This document shows, one piece after another, positions 24,001 through 32,664 of a stretch of DNA of 64,000 nt. Origin of the DNA: Heloderma charlesbogerti. Taxonomy: Eukaryota > Chordata > Lepidosauria > Squamata > Helodermatidae. Every line of letters starts with the position of its first letter. Position 1 is the first letter of the stretch. The position numbers and the translations under genes are program-made. Under the pieces are notes generated by a model. It was not told where the DNA came from. It ran no database searches and worked only from the letters and a program-made list of their open reading frames with translations. The DNA lies in assembly GCA_026122225.1 (NCBI GenBank), contig JANEZZ010001677.1:186001-250000 (forward strand), read 5' to 3'.

Positions 24001-27000
24001 TGTAGAAAAGCCCTAAATCTTGTAAACAAAAACAAACGAATAATATAAATGTTCTAAATCTCTTTTTAAAAGTCTCCATGCAGCCTTCTCACTTCAATTT
24101 CTTTTTGTCTCCTGCAGAAATATGTTTCCTTCCAATCTCATCGAGGCTTCGTTCCAGCAGGTAAGCGCCTGATACAGAACTCCTTCCTAGGTGGGCTTGT
24201 GAGATGTCAAGCCAAGTTTCCAGTGCAGCAGTAGCTGCTTCTCTCTCCTCTCTTATAGTGTGTCTCAGGTGCCATTGATTTAGGCTGTAGTCGCTGCTGA
24301 TCCCCAGCCTGGGGTGAGAGCAAGTTTAGAAGTTCTGAGGCACTAGAATGCGCTGGGTCTTTCTGGACGTATCGACAGCTTCCAGCAAAATGAACTCGTG
24401 ACACATCCCACGTCTGTCAGAATGAGCTCTCCGCCCCATCCTTTTCTTTGTGGCATTCAGCCTGAGCAAACATTCTGTGGAACTTAGGAACTTGCATACT
24501 GCATGGGGAACATTGATTGTTCCTAATATGGCAGTGGTGGGGAACCTCAGCCCATGGGTCAAATCCAGCCCTCTGGGGTTCCCCAGACAGCCATGCTCCT
24601 TTCTCTGACCACTGATCATTTGGTGTTTTTCCAGCTTTTGCTCATTTTCCCTGTTCTAAATAGTTGAAATGCCTCTCCTGGGGTTTAGTTACTGGCTGTA
24701 AGCTAAAGTGTTAGTACTTTTGTGTATTGGCTCCGGCCCTTTTGCCTTGGGCAATGCCCACCACAGGAATGCGCCCCCCCCGCCGCAGATCTTCTCTGAA
24801 TTTGAATTCGTTCCTCAGGCTGAAACAGGTTCCCCACCGCTGTAATATAGGAGCAGAGAAAGCAGCCTTCTTCAGAGTCAAACTCTTGGTCTATCTAGCT
24901 CAGTACTGTTGACACTGACTGGCAGCGGCTCCCCAGGGTTTCAGGCAAGAGTATTTCCAGCCCTACCTGGAGATGGCTTGGACCTGAGACCTTTTGCATG
25001 CAAAGCAGGTATGCTACCACTGAACCACAGCCCTTCCCTAGTAATGGGCTTTTCCCCTGTCCCTGTGAATTTTGTTCAAATGCACCAACATGGCTTCAGC
25101 TGACTTCGGTGTTGTTGTTCATCACAAAGTGCCCTCTGGTGGCATTCACTTTCTTGCTACTAACAAAATGGAAGCTGTTTTCGCAGGTTGGGAATGCAAA
25201 AGACCAGACCTGCCTAAATTGTGGGGAAAGAGAGTCTCAAGCAGCCCATCCAGCTTTTTTATTATATTACATTTTATTATAATATTACATTCGTGTATTT
25301 ACATTTTTATTGTATCTTGTTCAACATCTTGGGCGGGGCTTGTTCTAGAAAGGCAGCTTATATAAATACTCTACTTAATTAATTGAATGAATGAATAAAT
25401 CAATACCTTTTGAGGCTTCGAGAAATCTGGCTTCAGATTTGAACTGTCATGTACCTCTGCTTTACTTCCAGTACCGAACAGTTCTTGTCCCCGTGGTGAA
25501 GTCCTCGGGGGCTCCAAATATGCCAAGGAAGTCTCTAAGTTTCATTTACTTTGTGCCGGATACTGAAAATCCAGAGATCCAGCGGCCGGTGCTCCTCGAG
25601 ATCACGCCATCTCCAGAAATGACCTACCAGACACTCCCTGACAGCAATAATGAAATGAACGTCCTGGGGATAGTTATCTTCTCAGCCACGATTGGTACAT
25701 GGCCAACTTCTGATTGGGGGCATCCCCCATATGTATAGATTTGATGGAGTAGGATTTAGAGAGACATCATTTTTCTGCACACAGCAAGAGATTAATCTTT
25801 ATTTTAACAAATGTTAAAAGAATCAGTGCACAGTTCCTCCAGAATCAACAGTTATGTGCGTACACCAGCTTTCCTACATACACCAACATAGATGTGCCAG
25901 CATAGCTGGCTGGGGGTTTATGGGGGTTGTAGTCCAACGCATCTGGAGGACACCAGCTTGGGGAAGTCTGACATACACCATTCATCGATACCATAAAAAG
26001 AACACCACAACATTAATAATACATCGAAATGAAAAGCTGGCGCCTGAGTATTGCTTTTTTCCCTCCTCTTTCCCAATCCCTTTTTCTTTTGTGTCATGCC
26101 CTTTGGATTGTAAGCTGGAGGGCAAGGATTGTTTTATTATTCTTTGTAAGCTATTTAGGAGCCTTTTTGGCTGAAGAGTGATATAAAAATGCTGTAAATA
26201 AATAAACAATAATACACATGAGTATAGATTTTCATAAAGATTATTCTTATCCAGTATAAAATCCTCTTTTTTCCAATCATCCAAAAATTGGAAATCGCTT
26301 TGCTTTTGCCTTGTTGTGTCTCAATAACAGGGGACAGTTTTTCATCATCCAAGTGGGACTGTATACTGTTGGGGCCAATAATGGGTGACTGTTTCTGACT
26401 GCAGGCCTCCTTTTGGGGAAGATGGGTGAGCGTGGGGCTCCTCTGGTCAACGTGTGCCAGTGCTTGAACGAGGCCGTGATGAAGATCGTTGCCATGGGCG
26501 TCTGGTAAGTCCTGTTGAACCAGTTGTAAAGGGACACCTCATAGAGAAGTGGGCTCTTGTGGCTTCAAAGCACAACACGTGGAAACTTCTTATGGTGAAC
26601 TAATCTTTGTAAGCCGCCCAGAGAGCTTTGGCTATTGGGTGGTATAGAAATGTAACAAACAAACAAATAAGGAGAGCTTAGAAGGCATTTGAGCTGTTGT
26701 AGCTCTGCCAGCTCATCTGGTATTGCTAGAGGTGTCCGCCGTAGAACCCAAAGAGGAGGAGGATGCCGTGATGACACCCTCATCCCACTCAGCGGCCAGC
26801 CAGAGATCCTGACAGCTGTGGTGTAGGTTTGCAGAACCAGTTGACTTCCTTCTCTCTATATGTTGTTGCCCCCAGCCTGAGCAACCTTCACGTCTCCCCT
26901 GCTCCCAGACCACTCCAGTTGAGCCGCCAGGTAACAACAGATAGGGGCTTTTTGCCCTCTTTCATAACACTAAAACTTCTGGTGGGGGGTAGGGGGGACA

Positions 27001-30000
27001 GTCACCCAGTGAAACTGATGGGCAGTAGATTCTGGATGGACAAAAGAAAGGGCAGCACATAGTTAACATAATGGGGTTATGGAAGGCAAGGAGACCATCA
27101 GGGCCTGCTCAGTTCCACTGCCCCCCACCCCGCGCGCCATATCTGACACCAACCTCAGGGCCTCTCCAGTTGAACTGCCCCTCTCCACAGGGCCAAATGA
27201 CAGCAACCGCCCTGTGGTAAGGAACATCAGATGCTGCATCCTGCTCAAGTGGAGCTGGTTGTGCTGTTCAGTCTTGTGTTTGGAGCATGTGGTTGTTGTA
27301 GCCGTTGTGTTTTATAAATATTGTAAGCCGCTCCGAGGGCTCGAGTTGAGAAGTGGGATATGAATATCCTAATGAAATAAATGCATAGAATTTGCTGCCG
27401 CAAGATATTGGGATAGCCACTAGCTTAGATGGCTTTAAAGGGGGATTAAGCTCCTGGAAGAGGAGAGGTCTGTCCAATGGCTATGAATCATGGCAGATAA
27501 ACGGAACCTCCACATCCCGTGGCAGTCTATGTAGAATACCAGTTGCCAGTGAGAAACAGCAGGGGAGAAGGGAGAGATGAGGCCTTGCTTAGAAAGCCTG
27601 AGTTTACAGCACTGTCGGGCCTTTGGCATCCACCACTTTGGGCGGGAGGCAATCAGCATTCTAAGTGCCGTCAGTCTCATTGCCTTTCTTCCATCCTGCA
27701 CTGCTCCCCTTTTAATGATCTTGAAGGGGGAACTCTCCCAACCATGTACATGGTACGTGGGTAGTCCAAAGCATATTTTAGGGCGCAGGGGCGTATTGAG
27801 TTTAGGTCCTTATTCAGTTTTCTGTTTCAAACTTTTGTGCAAGTAAGGAACTGGGAACTGGAATAACCATGCTCAGCCTTGTCGTTTCCTACACACTTCC
27901 CCTGCCTCCATCCCATCCTCAGCCAAACACTTTCACTTTTCACCTCCACACTGGATGCTGGAATCCACCCATTTGCTCCCTTGTCCCTCCTTCCTCCACA
28001 CCATGAGACCCCCAGCAGTGGGAACAGGAGTCTCCTCATCACAGACGCCACACATGCCAGGCTTTCTCACTGATCTTATGTTTTGCAGGTACTTCCCTTT
28101 TGGTATCGTCTTCTTGATTGCTGGGAAGATCTTGGAGATGGAAGACCCCTCTGTGGTCGGGAAGAAGCTGGGCCTCTACGCCACGACGGTCGTGACTGGC
28201 TTGGCCATCCACAGCCTTTGCGTCTTGCCTCTGCTGTTTGTGCTTATTACCAAGAGAAACCCTTTCTCCTTCATCCGAGGGATCCTCCAGGCCCTGCTGA
28301 TCGCTCTGGCGACATCATCCAGGTGGAAAACATGGGTGATGCTGACACAAACTCTTGACATGCTCCACTTAGTGTCACGAGCCCTATCCTTTGGGTCTTG
28401 CAGTGTGCAGCAGAGGATTCTGATCAGGACAAGACACAGGCTACTTCCTCGGGGGTAGGAAAGTCAGTGCCTTATTCAAGGCCCTCCCGGCCAGAGGACG
28501 CAGACCTGCCATCATCCCCTGGCTCAAAGGCTGAGTTACCAGCAGAATCTCCATCTCCCCAGCCTTGCATAAGTCAGGCTGCAGAATCAGGCGAGGGCCC
28601 TTGAACGGTCCTGTCAGCTCCTCCAAGAGGGGTGGAGCTGACCACACTGCAAGTCTTGTCATACTACATAAGGCTTTAGTCCACCTGCTGAGGCAACATC
28701 CTCCTATTCTCCTAGTAGGAGAGAATTCCAGCCAGCAGGGCCTATTTGGAGCTACCCAGGGTCCTACTTTTGTCCTGCCTTGATTCACATTCCTGCCTTG
28801 AACTTACTGGCACCTTCCCCTGAGAGCCTGAAGGGACCCCAGAATGGGACAGTTAGCTAGTGGGAAAATTTAATTTTCCCAGGCACTAAATATAAGATGG
28901 CAGAATAGCAGAGTTTGAACATCCTTAACAGCAACAAATCGGAACACAGACAGGCCTGACCTGAGTGGGTGTTTGCCATTTATATTTCCTACCTCAGGAA
29001 AAGTAGCTCTTACCTATCCTATTCCTGGAGCAAATGCCTTACCTTGAGGAAAGATGGTTTCCATCTTTCTGTGTGGTTTCCACACAGACCCTCCATCCGC
29101 AGTAACATTTAACAGCCACACAGTTATTCTGCTTAGAAAATACCCCCATCTGCCAGCCATACATCTTTCTAGGCTGCATTTCTTTATAACGGCCATGAGA
29201 ACATCCGCTTCCATTAACAAGCTCGGCTTTTCTCTCACAGCTCAGCCACGTTGCCCATCACCCTGAAGTGTCTTCTAGAGAACAATGGGATCGACAGACG
29301 GATAGCCCGGTTTGTCCTTCCAGTTGGCGCAACCATCAACATGGACGGAACTGCCCTGTATGAGGCAGTGGCGGCCATATTTATCGCACAAGTCAATGAG
29401 TATGACCTGGACTTGGGACAGATCATAACCATCAGGTAAATCTGCCCTCTTCATAGAATCATAGAATAGCAGGGTTGGAAGGGGCCTGCAAGGCCATCGA
29501 GTCCAACCCCCTGCTCAATGCAGGAATCCAAGTCAGAGCATCCCTGGCAGATGGCTGTCCAGCCTTGTCTTGAATGCCTCCATTCCTCTTTCCTCCCCTG
29601 GTCTTTGCAACTGAAGCAGATGCTAAAAAAACAACAGCAACCAAGGGAAGGCTTTAGCATTCATCCGTTTGATAGCTGTGATAGGTAGGAAAGTCCGTTT
29701 CCCATGGCAACAGCATCCCAGTCTCTCTCCTTTCCTTTCCACAGCATCACGGCCACGGCGGCGAGCATTGGGGCAGCTGGGATTCCCCAGTCAGGCCTTG
29801 TCACAATGGTTATCGTGCTGACCTCTGTCGGTCTCCCCACAGAAGACATCACTCTGATCATTGCCATTGACTGGGCCTTGTGAGTTGCTCACCCCCTCTC
29901 CTGTCTCCACATTTGGGTGCCCGGGAGTTTCCAAAGTCCATTTGGGTTGTGGGGTTTGGATATGGATCAAAGAGAGCTGGGCAGAAACCTGGGGGTCAGG

Positions 30001-31543
30001 GAGCTCTTCTCAGTTCTGCACTTAGGTTTTATAGGCAGCACCACCAGATGCTCTTTGTGAAATGTTTGTGGATGAAATTCTGGGCCCCCGTTTTGAGATC
30101 ATTAACACACGTGTTTAAAAGACTCGGTCCAAAGCAGTATGTATTTAGCAGCCTTGCCTTTTCATCTGCAAAAGAAAAGACTTTGGGGATGGGGGGAGCA
30201 GTCAGGCTTTTCTCCTTCCATAGCTGGGGAATTTCCTTCCCCTAGATGAGAGTGGGTAGCCCATCTGCCTAAGATGTCCTAGATTGCACCCCAAATAGCA
30301 TCATTCTGTAACTGTCTCTTTTCAAGTGGAATTGATGTACCAACCACTCAGAATATCTTGATTTAATGCTTTGCTTTCTTGCGTTTCCATTTATAAAGTG
30401 TTTGTCCTGATGACTGTCTCAAGGCAGAAATACACGGTATAAATTTAAATATAAAATAAATCAGCTTGCTCACTCATTGATGCACTAGGGATCTCAGGGC
30501 AGTCATTTGACTAGAATGGCAGGGGTACCTTCCTGCCAACTGCCCAAAACCCAGTCGGCCAACTCCACTCCCTTGTCAGGCACTCAGATCATGTGGCCTG
30601 GAGAAGACAGGCAGCTGGATGATTTGGAGGTGGAGAGGGTGGCGGTAGCCTTCCTTGCCAATGAGTTGCTAGGCTGAGGGAGTTTGGCAGATCTGGGAGC
30701 TTTATAGGAGACAGTGGTGTGGGATTCGCCATCTGAGATCACCTGATACCCAGCACCAGGATGGTTCTGGGCTACAGTGCTAGTGTCCCAGCGTGAACTG
30801 CATGCAGTTCTGGGGGTGCAGGATCAGTGCCTGACCCTTAGGCCTGCTGGATCAATCCTGATGTCCCTTGCCAGAGGAGCTAGTAAGTGGTCCATGGGCC
30901 AGTTTTCATGGTCCGATATCTTGAATGATTTGGTGTAGTCCACCTAAGGAAAAAGAGCCAACAGGACAGTCCCAGGAAGGGCCTGGCTTCCAGAAACACA
31001 GGGGATGATTCCCCATCCATCAGATGTGTCCTCTGAGAGCAGCTTTGGCTGTTCAGATGAGAGCTGCAGAAGTTCCACTTTGTTCTGTTACGGAGCAACG
31101 GGGAAATGGGATGTGCGTATCATTCCCCCAGCCTCACCGACCATCTGAAGCTTCCTGCATTGACGTAGCTTCTAACTGTACTCTTTGCTCCCATCATCTA
31201 GGGACCGACTACGCACAATGACCAATGTCCTGGGTGATGCACTGGCAGCAGGAATTATAGCACACGTCTGTCATAAAGATTTTGCTGCGAAACCACCCGA
31301 AGTACGTGTGGATGTTACCTGAGGAGGGCTTAAATGTGGAGACAATGGAGGGCTGGCTGAGGTGGGGTGAGGCCCATTTATCTTTCTTCCTGTTTTTCTT
31401 CCCACTGCCAGGAAGATCCCGAGAACAATAAAAACAAGCTGGCCATGGCAGAGGCATCTCTCTCCCAACCCAAGGACCACGTGATGGAAATTACTGGAGA
31501 TGTTTTATCTGAACGAACAAACTACAACATCTGTCAGGTGTAA
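11271..31543 (+). CDS. SLC1-family excitatory amino-acid transporter, 11 exons
   Basis: Predicted Na+-coupled glutamate/aspartate transporter of the plasma membrane, EAAT5-like (SLC1A7/8/9 group). Exons: 11271-11444, 15846-15925, 20799-20940 (then broken), 24118-24160, 25472-25694, 26405-26504, 28089-28322, 29241-29435, 29745-29879, 31202-31301, 31412-31543. All junctions outside exon 3 are GT-AG and in phase. About 518 residues are visible; with the lost piece the total would be close to 540, normal for the family. Hallmarks: '[20 protein letters not shown]' (exon 2), '[10 protein letters not shown]' (TM3 region), the 'TSSSSATLP' serine motif of HP1 across exons 7/8, '[18 protein letters not shown]' (TM7), '[18 protein letters not shown]' (HP2) and '[17 protein letters not shown]' (TM8). 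The TM8 Asp and Arg that bind acidic substrate are kept, which argues against a neutral (ASCT) carrier. The short C-tail ends 'NICQV' and differs from the longer EAAT5 tail I recall. A weak ATTAAA polyadenylation signal lies at 32055. The exact paralogue is uncertain. Confidence 0.9.
11693..11711. repeat. Short (TG)n run
   Basis: About nine TG units in transporter intron 1. Confidence 0.85.
12205..12345. repeat. Foldback MITE ('ctccagatgttttggac' family)
   Basis: The left arm 'ggtgccctccagatgttttgg' pairs with the right arm 'ccaaaacctctggagagcacc'. Transporter intron 1. Confidence 0.65.
12553..12685. mobile_element. Full palindromic Harbinger-like MITE
   Basis: 133 bp, nearly perfect palindrome: both arms run GGGTGCAATCCTATGCAC... 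to 'cagccatgctggctg' in the centre. It is flanked by TTA on both sides (12550-12552, 12686-12688), the three-base duplication typical of PIF/Harbinger elements. No coding capacity, so mobilised in trans if at all. Confidence 0.8.
12700..12795 (-). repeat. Repeat with 'ataagctttcgtgga' motif
   Basis: 'cggcactctaagaaatttag', 'gcataagctttcgtggac' and 'cacttcatcagaagcatgaa' form a recurrent amniote repeat block; a related sense stretch lies near 63.4-63.6 kb. Confidence 0.45.
12800..14190. other. Transporter intron 1, unassigned
   Basis: No exon or clear repeat recognised apart from a short (CA/TA) run near 14105-14130. Confidence 0.35.
14195..14655 (+). mobile_element. CR1/L3-type LINE 3' end, interrupted
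   Basis: 'gggcttcccagaggcagctgg' and 'gaatgctggactaga' before, and 'cttcggtctgatccagtacagctcttctt' after, an inserted hAT element together make one L3-type 3' end as in the copy at 44.77-45.06 kb. Confidence 0.65.
14288..14602 (+). mobile_element. hAT MITE nested in L3, copy 2
   Basis: 315 bp, beginning CAGGTGTGTTGAACC and ending GGTTCTGCACCCCTA (imperfect terminal inverted repeats). Flanked by an 8-base duplication, AGATAGGT/AGATAGGC, with one mismatch; 8-base duplications are diagnostic of hAT transposons. No ORF. Confidence 0.8.
15032..15066. repeat. (CA)n microsatellite
   Basis: About 17 uninterrupted CA units in transporter intron 1. Confidence 0.97.
15846..15925 (+). CDS. EAAT-like transporter exon 2
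   Basis: 80 nt between TACAG and GTGAGC. Encodes '[20 protein letters not shown]' and on through 'LPLITS', leaving two bases that join exon 3 to make Ser. Confidence 0.9.
16409..17740 (-). mobile_element. CR1 LINE fragment, ORF2 (RT and C-terminus)
   Basis: From the minus strand: '[20 protein letters not shown]', 'NYRPISLT', a frame break, then '[17 protein letters not shown]', '[20 protein letters not shown]' and '[19 protein letters not shown]' to 'IRQWNQ'. This is CR1 reverse transcriptase. At least one frameshift and in-frame stops make it inactive. The 3' microsatellite tail is missing and the 5' side is cut by the foldback element at 17745. Confidence 0.88.
17745..18088. mobile_element. 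Foldback hAT-like element, short copy
   Basis: Shares with the 32665-33560 element the palindromic core 'gataggctacgtaaatattt...' (near 17857-17886), the 'gccatttgcgtccctgc' blocks and the right side 'ctggcggctcc...aggattcc...gcctccccc'. Terminal 'taggatgc' and 'gtataccct' arms are present but no matching 8-base duplication was found, so it may be a deletion copy that landed in the CR1. Confidence 0.6.
18184..18390 (+). repeat. tRNA-derived SINE
   Basis: Box A-like 'aagctcagtggtagagc', anticodon loop 'ctttgca', and box B-like 'ggttcaatccc', so the head resembles tRNA-Ala(TGC). The body 'gaaaccctggagagctgctgcc' and 'gtactgggctagat' follows. Confidence 0.75.
18391..19600. other. Transporter intron 2, unassigned
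   Basis: No exon or identifiable repeat. A pyrimidine-rich run lies at 18630-18725. Confidence 0.35.
19605..19805 (+). repeat. tRNA-derived SINE (best copy)
   Basis: 'gccgtggctcagtgggagag', 'tgctttgcatacggaagatc', 'aggttcaattcctggcatca': a complete tRNA-Ala-like head with internal Pol III boxes A and B, then the SINE body ending 'cttcccatgttcct'. Confidence 0.8.
20050..20082. repeat. (AAT)n microsatellite
   Basis: Short AAT/AAAT run in transporter intron 2. Confidence 0.85.
20799..20940 (+). CDS. EAAT-like transporter exon 3, 3' part disrupted
   Basis: Acceptor TTCAG, then '[18 protein letters not shown]' through TM3 to 'VISIHPGAA'. In relatives this exon continues for some 25 residues to 'DLIR' before its donor. 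Here the reading frame dissolves into 'gggccccccgcaacccc' and then a cytosine-free tract, meeting a stop codon within nine codons. Exon 4 starts in the phase that the missing part would provide. Confidence 0.85.
20977..21502 (+). other. Cytosine-free tract 1 (526 bases)
   Basis: Not a single C from 20977 to 21502 on the plus strand, while A, G and T are all abundant. It is entered through C-rich text and long G and A homopolymers and left through a T run. It lies where the rest of exon 3, its donor and an L2 3' UTR are expected. Probably an assembly or base-calling artefact; see findings. Confidence 0.9.
21503..22790 (-). mobile_element. L2 LINE, RT domain with 423-codon open frame
   Basis: The minus-strand frame 21505-22776 encodes the L2 reverse transcriptase core: '[20 protein letters not shown]', '[17 protein letters not shown]', 'CGVPQGSIL', '[12 protein letters not shown]' (the RT catalytic motif as YVDD rather than YADD), '[16 protein letters not shown]' and '[12 protein letters not shown]'. 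5'-truncated, with no internal stop, so fairly young. Its 3' UTR should lie where the cytosine-free tract begins. Confidence 0.9.
23010..23690 (+). mobile_element. Two decayed L2 LINE 3' ends
   Basis: '[20 protein letters not shown]' near 23080 and a second stretch near 23440-23560 ('ctctttgtggaacttcctgcc') both resemble the end of the L2 ORF. Each is followed by an AT-rich UTR. Transporter intron 3. Confidence 0.55.
24118..24160 (+). CDS. EAAT-like transporter exon 4 (43 nt)
   Basis: Acceptor CTGCAG, donor GTAAGC. The first base completes Arg of the expected 'DLIR'; then '[14 protein letters not shown]', a signature of EAATs just before the extracellular loop. Confidence 0.88.
24532..24842 (+). 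mobile_element. hAT MITE, copy 3
   Basis: 311 bp with termini CAGTGGTGGGGAACCTC and GGTTCCCCACCGCTG (inverted repeats) and 8-base duplication TAATATGG/TAATATAG (one mismatch). Same family as 14288-14602. Transporter intron 4. Confidence 0.8.
24860..25045 (-). repeat. tRNA-derived SINE, antisense
   Basis: 'gtctatctagctcagtactg', 'cagggtttcaggcaagag' and 'tgcatgcaaagcaggtatgc' are the reverse of the SINE at 19605. Transporter intron 4. Confidence 0.7.
25472..25694 (+). CDS. EAAT-like transporter exon 5
   Basis: 223 nt between TTCCAG and GTACAT. Encodes '[11 protein letters not shown]', a variable extracellular loop, then '[15 protein letters not shown]' at the start of the next helix. Phase 1 at the donor. 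Confidence 0.9.
25895..25975. repeat. Half of foldback MITE
   Basis: 'gttgtagtccaacgcatctgg' and 'caccagcttgggga' match the right arm of the foldback family. Confidence 0.45.
26120..26225 (+). mobile_element. LINE 3' UTR tail (L2-like)
   Basis: 'gcaaggattgttttattattc', 'tttgtaagctatttagg' and a closing 'aaataaataaac'. No coding part. Confidence 0.4.
26405..26504 (+). CDS. EAAT-like transporter exon 6
   Basis: 100 nt between TGCAG and GTAAGT; encodes '[20 protein letters not shown]' and '[13 protein letters not shown]', collinear with EAAT family members. Confidence 0.92.
26600..26670 (+). mobile_element. LINE 3' UTR tail (L2-like)
   Basis: 'ctttgtaagccgcccagaga' then 'ggtggtatagaaatgtaaca' and an (AAAC)n tail. 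Confidence 0.5.
27300..27390 (+). mobile_element. LINE 3' UTR tail (L2-like)
   Basis: 'tattgtaagccgctccgagg' and 'gaagtgggatatgaatatc' with an A-rich end. Confidence 0.45.
27395..27545 (+). mobile_element. CR1/L3-type LINE fragment
   Basis: 'ggctttaaagggggattaag' through 'gcagtctatgtagaatacca' matches the central part of the 44.77 kb L3 copy. Transporter intron 6. Confidence 0.5.
27550..28088. other. Transporter intron 6, unassigned
   Basis: Nothing recognised before the exon 7 acceptor at 28088. Confidence 0.3.
28089..28322 (+). CDS. EAAT-like transporter exon 7
   Basis: 234 nt. '[20 protein letters not shown]' opens TM5; the exon ends at '[14 protein letters not shown]', the start of the HP1 re-entrant hairpin. 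Confidence 0.93.
28323..29240. other. Transporter intron 7, unassigned
   Basis: No exon or repeat family recognised. The segment 28390-28880 is unusually free of stop codons in one frame but lacks any family resemblance. Confidence 0.3.
29241..29435 (+). CDS. EAAT-like transporter exon 8
   Basis: 195 nt. Completes HP1 ('[16 protein letters not shown]') and carries TM7 with the Na+/substrate motif 'NMDGT', then 'QIITI'. Confidence 0.94.
29452..29600 (-). mobile_element. CR1 LINE 3' terminus, antisense
   Basis: 'tcatagaatcatagaatagc', 'gggttggaaggggcctgcaa' and 'ccaaccccctgctcaatgca': the reverse of the CR1 3' end with its ATTCTATG-type tail. Transporter intron 8. Confidence 0.85.
29745..29879 (+). 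CDS. EAAT-like transporter exon 9
   Basis: 135 nt encoding the HP2 hairpin '[20 protein letters not shown]' and the start of TM8 ('IIAIDWAL'). Confidence 0.94.
29880..31201. other. Transporter intron 9, mostly unassigned
   Basis: An L2-like tail may lie at 30390-30465 ('ctcaaggcagaaatacacgg' and 'aataaatcagc'). The rest shows no exon or recognisable repeat. Confidence 0.3.
31202..31301 (+). CDS. EAAT-like transporter exon 10
   Basis: 100 nt. Encodes '[20 protein letters not shown]' with the substrate-binding Arg and Asp, then '[13 protein letters not shown]'. Donor GTACGT. Confidence 0.93.
31412..31543 (+). CDS. EAAT-like transporter exon 11 (C-terminal tail)
   Basis: 44 codons including TAA. 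A hydrophilic cytosolic tail '[19 protein letters not shown]' to 'YNICQV'. In phase with exon 10 and with a good acceptor (CTGCCAG). The sequence is not one I recognise in a specific mammalian paralogue. Confidence 0.82.
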   Translation, partial: EDPENNKNKLAMAEASLSQPKDHVMEITGDVLSERTNYNICQV

Positions 31544-32656
31544 CGCTTGTGGCTTTCTTGCTCCCAGGAAAGGAATTGGCATTGGTGCTGAGGTGCTGCC
31601 GCCGCTGCTTAACTCTCCATGTGTCCTGCTGCACAAATGCTTCATCTGGCACAAATATGATGGTGAGATTTGGTCTGTAGGGAAGCCAGGAATGATGCAA
31701 AGCATGGCAGAAGGGTGACCTCCTCTTGTGGGGACGAAAGGAATCCCATTTGCCAACTGCTTGCAACTCCAGCGTGATGGAAAGTCAGCGCCTTGGTTCT
31801 TAGAAGAAGGAACCTTCTGAAGCCACTTCGTACTAATGTCACAGCACCTCAGGAAATAGGTTAGGATAAGTTTCCTAGGATGAAAAAAGACCAAGGGCTA
31901 CTAGCTAAGAATGTCTGGAGATCACACTGTCGTTTTCAAAAGTGGGAGTGTGGTCATGCAGAACCTGCAAGGGGCAGCTTTGTCAAAGGGCTTTGCCCAT
32001 TGTCTCTGTTTGCATTTTGTCTTTACTATTTTTTTCTTGGAACTTTTTTTTTTAATTAAAACAACACTTTTTATAGCAAGATTTTTTATTTCTTTCTGAA
32101 CAGTGAGAAGCTCTGCATGCAGCTCCGAAAGCTAGATGCGTCTTCAATGAGCAGACATTGGTAGAGCCGACTGCCAGATTTTTGTTAGGTGTCTGAAAAT
32201 CTGACTGTGATGTGTGTGCTGTGTGGCGCTCTGATGTTGTCATCTCCCTCACTGCACAAGTGCATGCACGCACACCGGCTTGTGGACGTTGTGAATAAGG
32301 TTCCTAAGACTGTAGGTTATTGGGAAGAAGCAGAAGATGCAGGCATGGAAAGCCAAACCCAGAGAGGTAGGAAGCAGATAAAAGGTTGGGAATACTAGAG
32401 CAGAGCAAGAGGTGAAACTGCCAAGGAGATGCAGGGAGAATGGGGCCCAGTGGGCAGTTGGCTGAGATGCTGAGCAAGTGAGGGAAGAGCAGCAACTGAA
32501 AGAGGCCTGGATGTATCTCCATGAGCAGTTTACTCAAAGCTGGCTGCCTTTGGAGGTCATTAGGGAAACATGACACCGTGGCCGTCCCACAGCCACCCCA
32601 GAGCTTATCAGGGAAAGAACGGATTTCCTGAGACTGCTTAAAGTCCGATTCTTTTC
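31544..32656 (+). other. Presumed transporter 3' UTR and downstream region
   Basis: An ATTAAA at 32055-32060 is a candidate polyadenylation signal. No other gene is visible. Confidence 0.35.
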
Positions 32657-32664
32657 CTTAAGTG

